DNA from: Auanema rhodensis
Lineage: Eukaryota; Nematoda; Chromadorea; Rhabditida; Rhabditidae
DNA: 64,000 nucleotides
NCBI GenBank assembly: GCA_964057225.1
Contig: OZ059898.1
Span: 13,045,767 to 13,109,766 of the forward strand
Direction of reading: 5' to 3'
Part shown: piece by piece, positions 13,058 to 26,400 of the stretch
How the letters are laid out: each line of letters begins with the position of its first letter
Numbering within the stretch: position 1 is the first letter of the stretch
The notes under the pieces: model-generated
The model's database searches: none
The model's input: only the letters and a program-made list of their open reading frames with translations
Told to the model about the DNA's origin: nothing
Program-made: the position numbers and the translations under genes

Positions 13058-13979
13058 TGAGAACGATTATAAGGGTATGATCTGTTTCTGCTTAATCTCA
13101 TACTTCCTGTATTCTACTCTTCTAAACCAAGCAGTTTTTTTTTTCGTTTCATAATCTTATTGTAAGTTGAATAGGTTAGAGTTCAAATAGTAATACGTGA
13201 TTCAGAATAAGTGGAACTTTTTGATTTCCATTCATGCAAAATAGGGTTAGATGACATCAGAATCACCTTTCTTTGTATATCTAAGAGCATTCAGATAGAT
13301 CAACATCATCTCATATAATATATTTCTAATACATATAGTTAGTTAGGTGCAAATGATGAAAGATTGAAAATTAAAATCATTTATTTCATTGAAAATCTAG
13401 AGATCATCAGGATCAAATATTTGTTCTATGTATAATACATATATCTAAATATAAATGTTTTTTAAATTCTCATCAATTCAAACTATATACGATGAAATTT
13501 GTAAGATGAACATACAAATAAAGAATGATGTGATGATGATAATTCTAATAATTCTTATCAAAGAATGAATAAGATTTTATTTGAAATCTTTTCATTCTTT
13601 CATAATAACCATTTCTTTGGGTTTTGACCTAGAAAATTTGAAAAACTTTGTGACAACAGGTTAAGAATATTTCAAAGTTTATGTATACATATGTATATGT
13701 ATATGATGGTTTACTGTATTCACATATAAAATTGAAAATATCTTTATAATTTATATTAAATTATATTCTATAATTATATCATATAGTTTATAAAAAATTA
13801 AAATGATTAAAATAGTAATAATATTATTATAAGTTTGAAAAATTAGAATGCGTGTTAAATGCAACCGAGTTCAATGAAAAATCTTCGCAAAATAAAAAAC
13901 AAATCACCTAAATATAGGTGGTTGCATTAATTCCCGGCCAACCCCCCCCCCTCCCCACCCAAGCCCATAAAATTGTTCA

Positions 13980-14290
13980 AAAAACATATTTAGAGAAAAA
14001 AATTTATTAATTTTAATATTCTCCTTTCTTCGCGATAACCGTCTCCCATCTTTCTTTCAAACTTCTGATACCTTTTCTGAAAAAAATTTTATTTTTGGAT
14101 ACAAAGAAATTTTTAACAAAGACTTCAACTTCCTGTAAGTTTATAAAGTTCTCTCACCTCAAACTGTGTTCCATTGACCTAAACAGATGGAAATCTGTTG
14201 GGGCAAGGTCTGGGGAGTAAGGGGGGGATGTTTGAAAACGGTCCAGCAGCTCCGGGTCTAGGACGATCTTGGAGATCGAACTCGAAATTA
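13980..14290 (-). mobile_element. Internally deleted mariner-type transposase relic
   Basis: On the minus strand two mariner landmarks lie next to each other that should be far apart. At about 14290-14250 the frame reads FDLQDRPRPG, the motif linking the two N-terminal helix-turn-helix domains of mariner transposases. About 30 bases later it reads PPYSPDLAPTDFHLF (about 14225-14180), the motif around the third catalytic Asp. After SMEHSLR a stop or frameshift follows, and degraded C-terminal sequence (FVKNFFVSKNKIFF, IRSLKERWETVI) runs to about 14020. The central catalytic part is missing, so the copy is dead. Terminal repeats were not found. A C10 run lies at 13942-13951. Confidence 0.7.
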
Positions 14291-14555
14291 TTATATTTAA
14301 ATCTTATATTATATTTAGTTTAATATATTTTCTTTTAAAAAATTCAAATATACTTATACAAATAAAGAAGTTTCATGGTAATTCATAGAATTCATGAAAG
14401 CAGTCCATAGATGGATGAAATAAAAGAAATCACAGTAGGTAGCCGATTGATTAAGAATTGACATTTTCCAAATTTTAAAGCTTCAACTTCTTAATATTCT
14501 GCACACATTTTACTTCTTTCATCTTTTACATCTCTATATAGTTTTTTTTTGAAAT

Positions 14556-17030
14556 ATGGGGACAACTATATCAATTCTATGTAATCGATGTGAAGATTCA
14601 TTAATATTTACTGAGCCGGTTTGCTTATCTTAACTATATGTATAGTAAAGTTTATATTTTCAGATTAAAACACGTAATGGTCCAATTCAAGGATATAAAT
14701 TAAATATTTCATTAGATAAAGATGTAAATGTGTTTTTAGGTATACCATATGCTAAACCACCCATAGAAAATCTTCGACTTCGAGTTTGTTTTGAAATTAC
14801 TAGCTTAACTATGCTTTTTATATATTTCTAAGAATCCGGAACCATGTGAAGATTGGATAGAAGTTCGAAAATGTACTCAATTCGTTGCTCGTGCTATTCA
14901 AATTAATCATTATTGGGAAGATATGCTGATTGGTGTTCCAAAAGATGAAGATTGTCTCTATCTCAATGTTTTTTCTCCTGATTGGAATAACTTTGAGTAT
15001 GATATGAATGGCTTGCCAGTCATGGTTTTCATCCACGGTGGTGGATTTGCTCATGGAACATCAGCCAAATTTTCTCCAATTTCAATAGCAAAGTGTGTTT
15101 GGTTTATATTTTGTCTTTTCTTATGTCAAATGTATTAGTTTGAACTTCATTCAGATACCTGTGTCGCTATGACGTTGTCGTAGTTACGATCGAGTATCGC
15201 TTAGGCTTGCTTGGCTATTACTACGATGGTGTTGAACTATTAGGAAATTATGGCTTATGGGATTTGACAATGGCTTTGAAATGGATAAATGTTCGTGATT
15301 TATACGAGTATAATACTAATTCTATATGTGATGTTTTAAGAAAAATATTGAATATTTCAATGGTGATCCATCAAAAATCTCAGTATTTGGTCATGGTAGT
15401 GGAGCTGTAGCTGCTGACCTGTTGTCTATCAGTCCACACTCAAGAGGTCTTGATTAGACTTGTAAAACATATTATTATATTTAAATAAAGAAACCGTTTC
15501 TACGTCTGATTAAGATAACAATAAGCATTTCCACGTCATATCCACGGGTTCATCACGTGGATTGGCAAAAGAATTTAAACAATTTGATGATATTTCTGTT
15601 TAGATTTATTCAGTCAAATAAGTTTACTTGGTGGAAATGCTGAGAATAAGTTTAATATAGCTCATAAACAACGTTTAAAGGATTTCTGTACTTCATTCGC
15701 TCAACGTAAAGGTTTCATCAAAAAACATACATGTAAAACTAACAATTTATCTTAATTCATCTCAAATAAACTTTAGTTTTAAACTTGGACGATGAAGGTA
15801 GTTCACTGGAATTTCTACAAAGTTGTCGTGCCCATAACTTTATGAGTGAAAAAAATATAAATCAAGTTGTTTCATAAAGTAATATTGATAAAAACTTCCT
15901 CGTTTTGCAGATGAAATCGGAGGAAATTGGATGGAAAATTGGCCCGGTGGTAGGATGTACTCCTGAAGAGTTTTTGCCCAAACCCATAGCAGAATTAAGA
16001 CGAGTAGCTTGATCTCTGTGTTAATACAGGGAGATAATAAATTTTGTTTCAGGAATCACCTTGTAAAACAGTTATTGTTGGATCAAGTGAGCAAGAAGGA
16101 TTACTATTCGGTTTGTTATTGGAAAATTAAATAAACAAGAGAAAAATGATTTAGAATATATATTTCCAGCATAATATAAGCGTTTTCAGCATTATTCGGT
16201 ACAACTCGATTTAATGAAAAAGGAATTGATAAGATATTATCTCGAGTTATTCCAAACAATGTCTTTCTGGAAGCTGATGATATTCGAAATATTGCCAAAG
16301 AATTGTATTTAAAAGAGGAAGAAGAGGTGACTCGTGCTCAAGAAGCACGTGCTTATATTGAGGTGAACAAAGCATTTTCAAAAACTTGAATGAACAACTT
16401 GTTCTCTTCTAGCTATATAGCGATCTAATTATCAGAAATTCAATATATGAATATAGTAGAAAGATGATTTCACTCGAAAACAAAATATATGTTTACTCGT
16501 TTGATTATCATAATCCACATAGTCTAGGGTTAATGTCACTTCGTACATCAATACGAGGTACAGATTTTATGAATTTCTAATTTTAAAATGCTCGAAAATA
16601 ATGCTTTAAGCTGCTTCATATGGATCTGAACTAGATTATACATTTGGAGTTCCATCCTTTATTGATTATAAGTTTAATTCTGAAGATATTCAAATGGTTG
16701 ACTTGGTAACAAGAATGTGGACAAACTTCGTTAAGTTTGGGTAAGTTTTCAAGTTTTTTTTGAAAAATAATTTTTAATTAGAAATCCAAATGGTCCATAT
16801 GATGATTCAACCATCTTCAACTTTCAATGGGAACCTGCAAATGCTTCATATCCCCTGAGGTAGACACAACTTCTGAAGCTTATTTTCAAAAACGTATTAC
16901 TTTAACTTCAAAATTGTTATGCTTTTGCAGATATTTATCAATATCTAATAATTGTTGCATGAAAACGGAATATGCTGAAGAACGAAGAAGATTCTGGTCA
17001 AATATACGTAACAATAAAAGTTTTATGTGA
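14556..17030 (+). CDS. Carboxylesterase-like protein, predicted catalytically dead
   Basis: First exons: 14556-14618, 14664-14783, 14833-15092 and from 15155, all in phase; stop TGA at 17028. The fold is type-B carboxylesterase: FLGIPYAKPP, EDCLYLNVFSP, the oxyanion loop VMVFIHGGGFAHGT, YRLGLLGYY, GNYGLWDLTMALKWI, and NIEYFNGDPSKISVFG. The nucleophile elbow at 15389-15403 reads GHGSG where active members have G-x-S-x-G, so the Ser position is Gly. The catalytic His position in the usual HGSEL block is Tyr (YGSEL, codon 16619-16621). The acidic residue in EQEGLLF (about 16095) is kept. There is no signal peptide; the N-terminus MGTTISILC fits an N-myristoylation signal with a nearby Cys. The C-terminus shows no membrane segment, unlike neuroligin or gliotactin. 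A binding or scaffolding role is inferred. One long intron (about 15450-15604) carries ACGTG motifs. Confidence 0.8.
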
Positions 17031-18264
17031 ATTTTGATTAAAAGTTTACAACTTTAAGCAATAGCTGTTTTTTTATTTGAATTATGTTTATTCTTGAAAG
17101 CTTTTATAATACTCTCTTTCTCTATCTCTCTCTCTCTATCTCTCTCTCTCTATCTCTCTCTCCCTCTCTCTCTTCGCATAGATAGTATAGATAAATAGGT
17201 GTTTGACTGAATATGCATGTATTTCTGTTTTTTTCCCTCAAACACAAAAACCAATAGCAACGGCAATTGCATGAGGAACCTTCTCAACATACAACAATAC
17301 CGCCATGCTTTTCCTTTTAAATAGAAAAATTATTGTTTCTTACCTATTGTTTCCAAAAATAAAAGTTTAAAATCAAGATTATTCTTTAAGCCACACCCAA
17401 CATATCATACGTCTGAACTGTAAAGGTAATCAGATAATAGTTTTAGACATTAATGATGATATCATTCAGATAAGATTGATAAATCTAGATATAGATAATT
17501 AGTTTTCCAAAAAAGAAATAATCAATTTGACATATAGTTAAGAAAAAATATTAATTATTAATTTTATAAATAGAAATCCTTTGTATATTCACTCCTTCTC
17601 TCTCTCTCTTTCGGCATTATTCTCTCACACTTTCCCTCTCTCTGTCTCATTCTCTCCCTCTTTAATTTTTTTTTCTTGAAGAAAACTTTCAATTTATTCC
17701 ATTAACACTAGGAAAGTGAATATTTTTCTGAAAATCATTCATAAAATATTTTTTTCACATAAAATCTTACTTAATACTATTCATTGTCAGCCTAATTTGG
17801 ATGGATTTGTCACCCAAAATTCAATGGTGGTTGGTGGATCAAGTTTATCGGGCCCCCGTTATTAAGAGAGAAAACTGTATCCTCAACTTGACTATCTCAA
17901 TGAGAAAAGACCTCTATGGATGTTTGTTCCAAACGAAATAACATCATCATCATCAACATCATTCAAACTTTGTTTTCATTTCTCATAAGGATTCTTCTTT
18001 CTCTCTATATACTATATCTGGATCATGTATAGTGCACAGTATAGTTTCTATTGATATACGTATATATGGTATACGATCATGTTGAAGCCATATAAAAGAT
18101 TTATTTAATGTTCTTGATCATCATATCTCATGCTAAATGTTCAACGGAAAATCTCATTTCATTCAACACATTCTATGTATATGCATGTATGTGTTTAGCA
18201 ATCATCATACTCAGCAGGTTATCTTTGAAAATTGAAAGAACAATACGATTAAAGAGACTAAAGA

Positions 18265-18328
<64 letters not shown>

Positions 18329-18372
18329 AAAGAGAGAGAGAGAGAGAGAGACTAAAGAGAGAGAGAGAGAAA
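18265..18372. repeat. (GA)n microsatellite
   Basis: Near-perfect GA repeat interrupted by two copies of GACTAAAGAGAG. It encodes only Arg-Glu alternation if read as an ORF. Confidence 0.9.
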
Positions 18373-18629
18373 GAGAAGTTTTTCATATAAAAATATTCAT
18401 TTCAATCTATAAATATATAATATATTACTGTATATAACTATTATTATATAGATTATATATATATTGCCTTTTTCTCTATCTATTCATTCAATTAATAAAT
18501 AGATTTTAAATGAATTTTTCTATTTAAACATCTTTTAATTTCTGACCAAAGCTTTGTGTTTGTGTTAGTTCCCCTTGGGATATCAGCTCACTAGGATATA
18601 CAACATAGACATCTCTCTTCACTCACTCA

Positions 18630-18649
18630 TCATTCTCTCTCTCTCTCCC

Positions 18650-18694
<45 letters not shown>
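18630..18694. repeat. (CT)n with internal C14 run
   Basis: CT repeat, then C at 18647-18660, then CT again. The C14 run is a G-tract on the minus strand. Confidence 0.9.
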
Positions 18695-18696
<2 letters not shown>

Positions 18697-21600
18697 TAGC
18701 AATCATTTCCCTTTTTTCCTTATTTTACTCCTTTCTCTTTTAATTCTTCTATATATCTTTTTCAATCTTTCATTCGTTTTAGCTCTATATATGTACATAT
18801 CTCCAAAAAATCCTATATTCATGTTTATCTTCAGAATCTAATTGAAGCAAACTTTAATCTATGTACTTTTTCTAGTATTTGTTTATTTGGCAACATTGAA
18901 GTTTGTCAGCATTTTCAAAACCGTTTGCCAAAAATCATTCAAAATGCTGTAAAGAATACTTTTCGAACAAACTAATAGACTATCCTCCCAGATGCTGTTC
19001 CTCACTTAGTAGTAGTAGCTTACCAATTTGATCCATCTGTTCGTATGCAGAATATTCGTGATGTTCCTGACAAACTTTTTTTTTATTTTAACAATACACT
19101 CTCCGTTTATATACTGTTTACATATAAATTATATAGATTCTGAAATATACGTCTGTTTCTATTCTTCTATATACATGTATAACCATATATATATAATATA
19201 TAAATATACATATATGTATGTATATCTCTACATATCCCTCTTACTTCTAATTCTTTTACTCTCTCCCTTGCTCTCATCTACTTCTCTACTCTTGATTTTC
19301 CCTACTTTCCTCTTAATATATCATTCAGTATTCTCAATTTCTTGTTCTTTCCTCTTATTCCTACTTCATACTTTATATAAAAAATCTTTTTATAAAATTT
19401 ATAATTATTATTATTATAAATAAAATTAAAATAAGGGCAAAGTTCAAATTATATACAACCGATTCCTGCAAACAAAAACTACAAAATGCAATTTCATTTT
19501 CACGTATAGCTCACGTGGAAATTGGTGAGAATAGAGATTGAATATAAATTAGTTTCGAAAACTAGTTGATTTCACATCCAAAAAAAAAAAGTTCAAATGA
19601 TTGTGTTCTTTTTTAAAAAAAAAAAAAAGATTTAATTGATGTTTGTTCATCCTCATTCTAATATTATGTTCTACATCTACTACTACTACTACTATTAAAA
19701 AGGTTTAATCTGTTGATTTCTCTTGAACATGTTATACTATATGTCATTTAAACCTATAAAAGACTTCTATCTTTTAGAATTATTCTATTCATCTAGTAAA
19801 TATTTGATTATATTTTCTATTACAGGAAGTATTTTTAACAATTTGAAAAACTATTTTCTTTTCTAAAAAAATAAGAATAATACACGAGACAGTTAGAAGA
19901 GAGAAGAGCACTATATAGCTATTCATACTTATGTGCATTGTTTGAACAAACCAGAGAATGTCATAGAGTCAGTCATACTATCTCTTTCAATCGTTTAACT
20001 ATGATATTATTTTGGCTTTTAACTATTATTACCTTCTCTCTCTCTCTCTTACTCTCTCACCCTCTCTCTCTCTCTCTCCCTTTTACCCTCTTATTTTCCT
20101 TCTATCCCTTCCTTGTATGCACTACCTATCTATCTATTCTCAAGCTTAAATCTTTAATCTCTCTCTTATTCCATATGTATTTCTCGGCTTTTTTAATAAA
20201 TCAGCTATGTCATGCTTACACACAGTCCCTTCCTCATCAATCAGTATGTCTTTCTTCAGGTGTTTCCCTCCACATCCCTCCGTCTCACTCTCTCTTTCTC
20301 TCTCTCTCTCTCTCTGTCTCTCTCTGGTTTCCTCTCAAGTAATTACATGTTTTATACATTCTAGTAAGAATATATCATAAGTATAAGTATTCATGTAAGC
20401 ATATATCAATTACGAATAATTTTATCTCATTTCCGTTCATTCTAACTGATTGTATTCACCGTCGAACCACTTACTTGTGCTCAAGCGACTTATGTTATTG
20501 CTACTGCTATTACCATGTCCATCTATGTCTGCAAACTCACATAAATACAATATATACTATGTGTATCTATCTATATTAACATAAATTCAAAAACTTAATT
20601 ATATCTTTGTATTTCAACATCAATCTATGTATATATATATATGAAAGTATGAAGTCTTAATTCTAACTATTTCTAGCTCTCTTACTCTCTATATTTGATT
20701 TATTCTATTTCTAATCTAACTATAAGTTTTCTATTTCATCTATAATATAATTTATTATGTTTATTAATATTGATTAGTACATTATGCGGTATATTCATAC
20801 ATGTATATACATATCTATTCAACAAACTGGTTTGCTTCTTCTACATTCAGTCATTCCTTATATGGCAAAACGTTCTTCATTTCTACAAGCGTTCTGTCAA
20901 TCGTCATACCGATCCAGCCTATTAGATTACATCATCACAAGCTTGTTAGTTATTCTCTTAAAACCTAATTTTGCTAATGTCTCGCAACAATTTCTTTCAT
21001 TCTCTCATCAGTAAATGCTTGTATACCACTTTCTCTATCTATCTTCCTGTTTCATGTCTCATTGCGTGTTACGGTCCTGGGAATCCAGATATTTTTTTTC
21101 ATAATTGTGGTTATTGTCATCGCAAATTGCTTCCGATTTTTATTTCAATAGATAGTTTCATTATCTTTAAAAATCATATTCATAATTGAAAATCTGATTG
21201 TAAAATAATTTTCGTTCTTTTCACCTGAATATCCTTCCTCTATCCTCATTTTTCCTCACTTCTCTTTGCGAACATCTCCTTTCACAGATGTTTGCAATTC
21301 TCTCATAACTATTCCCTTCTTTCCCTCTCTCTCTCTCTTTCTCTCTCTTTCTCTCACTCTATCCCTCTCTTAATAATATATTTTTATTCTTCTTTTTAGG
21401 AAAGTTAAAGATACTAAGTAAATACATTGATAACCATACCTGTCTGTAGAAGCCATACAACCTTAGCCATGTTACATGCAATTTCTTATCATCCGAAAAG
21501 ATCATTCACAGTACAAAACTATTTTTAACCATTCTATTCGAAAGAAATAATTAGGAAAAGCATAAGTTTTCTTCATTCTTTGATTAATATTTAGAAGAAA

Positions 21601-21781
21601 AAACAATTCAATTAGTTTTTCTTATTAGTTAGATGACATAATCTCTTCTTTTCCTCTCTTATTCATATCTCCCAAAAAACTTTCGCTTATTTAATTGTAA
21701 AACAGTTTCACCAATTTTTGTTATTATAAAAGTTTTTTTAGTTATTATATTCTAATTGACTTCACTTAATTGTAGATAATC

Positions 21782-21782
<1 letters not shown>

Positions 21783-21838
<56 letters not shown>
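21783..21838. repeat. (GA)n microsatellite
   Basis: About 28 uninterrupted GA units, followed by a degenerate GA-rich tail. Confidence 0.9.
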
Positions 21839-21841
<3 letters not shown>

Positions 21842-22220
21842 TAGAAAGAGGGAGAGAGTATTGAAATCACTTGTACAATAGTAATACTTTATGGTGTTAA
21901 TCAGCACATACAAACATACATATGCACATTATCTGCTCTCTTATATAGATAACATACGTTTTTCGACCTTTCTTTGATACTTTTTTTTATTTTTAAAACC
22001 AAAAAGTCCTTAGAAATTTCTGATAAAATTGTTTCCAAACTCATATAATTCATGCTATTGAAAAAGGACAGTAGATAAATAAAATTATTTGTATAACCTA
22101 TATAACTACATACTTTTAACTATTCTTTCTATCTTAATGGTATTTATTTATTTAAAAGGATATTCTACTGAATCCATCACCTACTCCTCACTCTCGACTT
22201 CCCTCAATCCTTCTACAACC

Positions 22221-22221
<1 letters not shown>

Positions 22222-22280
<59 letters not shown>
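22222..22280. repeat. (CT)n microsatellite
   Basis: Nearly uninterrupted CT repeat, opposite in orientation to the GA array 400 bp upstream, so the two could pair as an imperfect hairpin. Confidence 0.9.
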
Positions 22281-22284
<4 letters not shown>

Positions 22285-23493
22285 GTTATTTATACTAATT
22301 AATAATGACATTTAGATTATTTTTGGTTGAAGGAATGAAACCTTTCATGAACCTTTCTTGTGTTATTTGATCTAATATAGCATTCTTCATAACATCTAAA
22401 ACCAACATTTACAAGATCCATTCCAATTTTTTCTAATCAATCTTTCTATTTTTATAATATTTTCGTTAATATAGTATCGTATAGTAACAAACTTTTTTGT
22501 TAATTTTGTACATCAGTTATATTCCTTTATTAAGCATTTTGCTTCTAGCCCTTCATCAGAGATTCACGAGCAAATAGCTTTCGAATTTCGAGGCAACTGT
22601 TCAAACATAATCACAAATCTGCCATTCTCTTTCTCCGCACTACCATAACCTTACTGTCCACTTTCGTTCATGTCCCTGGCTCATGGCTTCAAAATGAAGT
22701 TTTAATTCATATTTTGCGAGATCACCTTTTTGTCCGTAAAGTTTACTGTTTCATCTATATTTTCAACTTTTAATTCATTCCATTTTCGTGCTCATTTCAC
22801 GATTTTCAATGTATTTACTCTGCGCAAACTGCTTCATCTCTTTGAAATTGGCTTTGCTGTCCACATAACCAACTTACATACATCTGAAAAAAAAAATCAA
22901 ACATTGATTATTGCTCCCGAAAGCTTAAAGCGTATTCCTTTTGTGAATTTAATCTGATTTTTCGACAAATAGTCTTGCACTTTCAATACTTATAGATATT
23001 TTTCTAAGATTTCTCGCTCTTATATTTCGTTTAAAAAATAAAAAAAATAGCTTATATCTTACAGTGTTAGTTAAAATCTCTAATGAATTTCTTTTTTTCT
23101 ATCTGAATTCAAATATAGTTTGAGCAATTGGTGTGAGATTTACCAGCTTGACTTGACACCACGTGTCAGCTTGTGACCATTTAAGGCTGAGCATATATTA
23201 TGAGACAGGTTGTGAGTAATGAGGTTGAAACCAGTATATCTCTCCCATGTTCCGCTTACTTTCCAAATGCTTATAGCTAGTCTTATCTTTCTTTATTTTC
23301 TATTTTGGAAGTACGTAGTATATGTATATGTGTGCTCATAACGACCCTTGCTCAAACATTTAATGAGATGGGTGGAGTCTAGTTGATATGGCATCGACTT
23401 ATCAAAGCATTTTGATGAGATTCCTTGATATCACCATATTTTTCAAAACTTGTTACATTACGCTTACTTCATTTATAAATTACAGAATATCAA

Positions 23494-26400
23494 ATGAGTG
23501 TAGCTCGTTATGTGGGCCAAATTCGAAGACGATTTCGGTTTCTTTTAACTTTTGTAGTAGCATTAACATTAACAGCAACATTAGCTTATAACCGAGGCAA
23601 ACAAGTAAGTTTGAAAAGACTACTTCTCTCTTGAATTCTATATTTTTATTTTTTAGTATTCTGAAGTAGAAGTTGAAACAAGAATTATAAATATTAATCA
23701 AGCTGAAAGCAAGATTTTAGGATATCCAAGCATACATGAAAATGTTGGAGAATTTGATGTAAGTTTCATTTCTCCATCTATCAACCCTTCTTTGTTAGTT
23801 TTTATTTTATTTTTCATATTTCTAGACAAAAGACTTATATGGTAGTATAAAAGGTTCAAAAGGTGGAGCAAAAGAAGCTACTAGAAAGCGAGAATCTTCA
23901 AACGAAAAACTCAAAGTATTCCTTTTACCATTTACCCATGTAGATCCAGGTGTGTCTCTTGTAATTCATTTTCAGTAATTTCGAATTTTCTTTTAGGGTG
24001 GCTCAGAACATTTGATTCTTATTCTGATGATACTAATAAAATTTTAACAAATATGCATAATTTCATGATGAAAAACCCTAAAATGTCTTTCATGTGGGCT
24101 GAATTTGTCTTCTTTGAACGTTGGTGGAAACAACAAAATAGTTCAGTCAAAACGGATGTTAGAAGGTTTAGTTCAGATTCCCTAATCCATGTTTTTAAAC
24201 TGAAAACTTTATTTTCAGACTTGTAACTGAAGGCCGCCTTGAAATGGCTTCTGGAAGCTGGGTAATGACAGATGAAGCTAATGCCTACTTCCCAGTTTCT
24301 GTTGATAATATCGTTGAAGGACATCAATTTTTGAAAAAAGAATTCGGTATGCTGAATGAATTTGACTTCAAATATTTCATATGTTTCTTCAGATATCAAG
24401 CCTGCCGTAATTTGGTCGAATGATCCATTTGGATACAGTAACTCAGTACCTTATTTGTTCCGTGAATCAGGTAACATATCATATCCCCGTTTCTCAGTTT
24501 ATTTCCCTCAAATAAAGCTTTTTTTCTTTTTTTCTATAAAATTATAAATATTCTTTGTTTATTCAACTGTTCTAGGCATAAAATGGAACGTGATAAATCG
24601 TATTCATCATGGATTGAAAAAGAATCTTCAAAGTAAAAAAGCTATTCCATTCCATTGGAGACAATATTTTGGTAAGCAACTTCTATTTTTGTTTTTCTAT
24701 TCATACATATTCAAATTTTGTAGATAAAACTGGAGAGCATGATGTGTTAACTCATGTTTTACCATATTCTCATTATGATATTTTGAATTCTTGTGGTCCT
24801 GATTCAGCCAGGTATTCTGAATATTCATTTTCTATGTATCTGCTGCTGTTATAGGTGTTGCGAATTTGATTTCAAGAGAATGACTCATTGGTATTGTCCA
24901 GGTGGAAAGCCTGTGCCGATCACATCTTCTAATGTAGCATCAAAGTAATTTTTAATCCTACAAGATATTGTCTAACTATGATTATAGAGCTACAACCTTT
25001 GTTGGTCAACTGAAGAGCATGGCTTCCATGTATGAAGCTCCTGTGTTATTAGTAATGCATGGAGATGATTTCCGGTAGCGATTGTTGTGTTGTAGTTGAT
25101 TCTTCCATCTTTTATGCTTTAGATTTGATATGATTGAAGAATGGCATCAGCATCATGACAACTTCCTTCCCTTGTTTAAGGAAATCAATGCAAACCATAA
25201 CGTTGAGATCAGGTAAAACATCTAAGGATTCATATACATCATACATCAACGGATGTTACAGATTTGGAACATTTTCTGATTATTTCAAAGAACTTGAGAA
25301 TTGGTATACAACTAATAAGAAAACTCCTGCTGTTCTTACTGGCGATTTCTTCCCATATCAGTAAGTGTTTTGAAATTTTCGAAAGATAAACATCATGACT
25401 TTCCTTTAATTTCAGATGTGCCATGGGCGACTTATGGACAGGTTACTATACAACACGACCATTCTATAAGAGACAAGGACGACTTTTACATGTAAATCAT
25501 GTTGAAAACGTTTTGTATTATTCCATTTTTCATTTATAGAGCATGATTAGAGCTGCTGATCTTATAACTACAAGTGTTTCAAAGAAACTCAAATCTTCTA
25601 CTCTTCAAGAATCGTATTCTGCTCTTGAGACAGCTCGTAGAACATTATCACTCTTCCAACATCATGATGCTATAACTGGTAAATACTATATATTTATAAT
25701 ATTTTCATATCCACTTTATGCATTTTTTGATGATTTTGACAATTTTATGAAGGGTAAGAGGGCCTTTTGCAGCATAACAGCAGTTGTGCTGATGGCACAA
25801 CAGCAATTCAGTACGAATTAGAATATTTCGCAATTATCATTTTAACATTGTCGCACATGTTATGCGGTTGTTCTCTCTTATATATTTTATTATTTTTTTT
25901 CTTAAACTTTTAATATTTCAGGTACTAGTAAGCAACATGTTATGGAAAATTATTCACAACTCTTACATAAAGCCATGAACCTTACTAAAGGTGTTCTAGA
26001 ATCATCAGTTGAACATGTTACTGGATCTGTTGTATCTTTGGTATATTTAACTGTTTTGTTTGTTTGTGATATTTTAAAATATTTCTTTTCAGGCTCAATT
26101 TCCCAGTTCATTCAGTAATACACAAACTAAAGTTTCTTTATCAATGATGAAGGTTGAGAAAGGGTAATTTATACTAATCAATATTTAATGAAATTAATAA
26201 TTCTTTTCAGTTATGTTGTTATCTATAATTCTCTTCCTTATAAATTAATGGATACTGTATCTATTCGAGTAGATGTTCCTTATGTGACTGTTGAACATAA
26301 TGGAAATGTTATAGCTGCTCAGATTGAGCCATATGTTTATTTAGGAGAAATTGCTCAGAAAAGCTTTTTAGTAAAATATTTCAACTTTGCAATATGTGAC

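Larger units (their letters stand above)
17031..23485. other. 6.4-kb gene-poor pyrimidine-rich interval
   Basis: No confident gene. The plus strand is dominated by C and T, with many CT microsatellites (17118-17175, 18630-18694, 20036-20080, 20284-20327, 21333-21360, 22222-22280), two opposite-phase GA arrays (18265-18372 and 21783-21838), a C14 run at 18647-18660, and short ATAT runs. Open frames here are low-complexity (Ser/Leu/Phe) and show no domain. Confidence 0.6.

Noticed and set aside
23155-23180. TGACACCACGTGTCA near-palindrome as a bHLH (HLH-30-type) site
   Set aside because: A single E-box-like site far from a start codon is not enough evidence.
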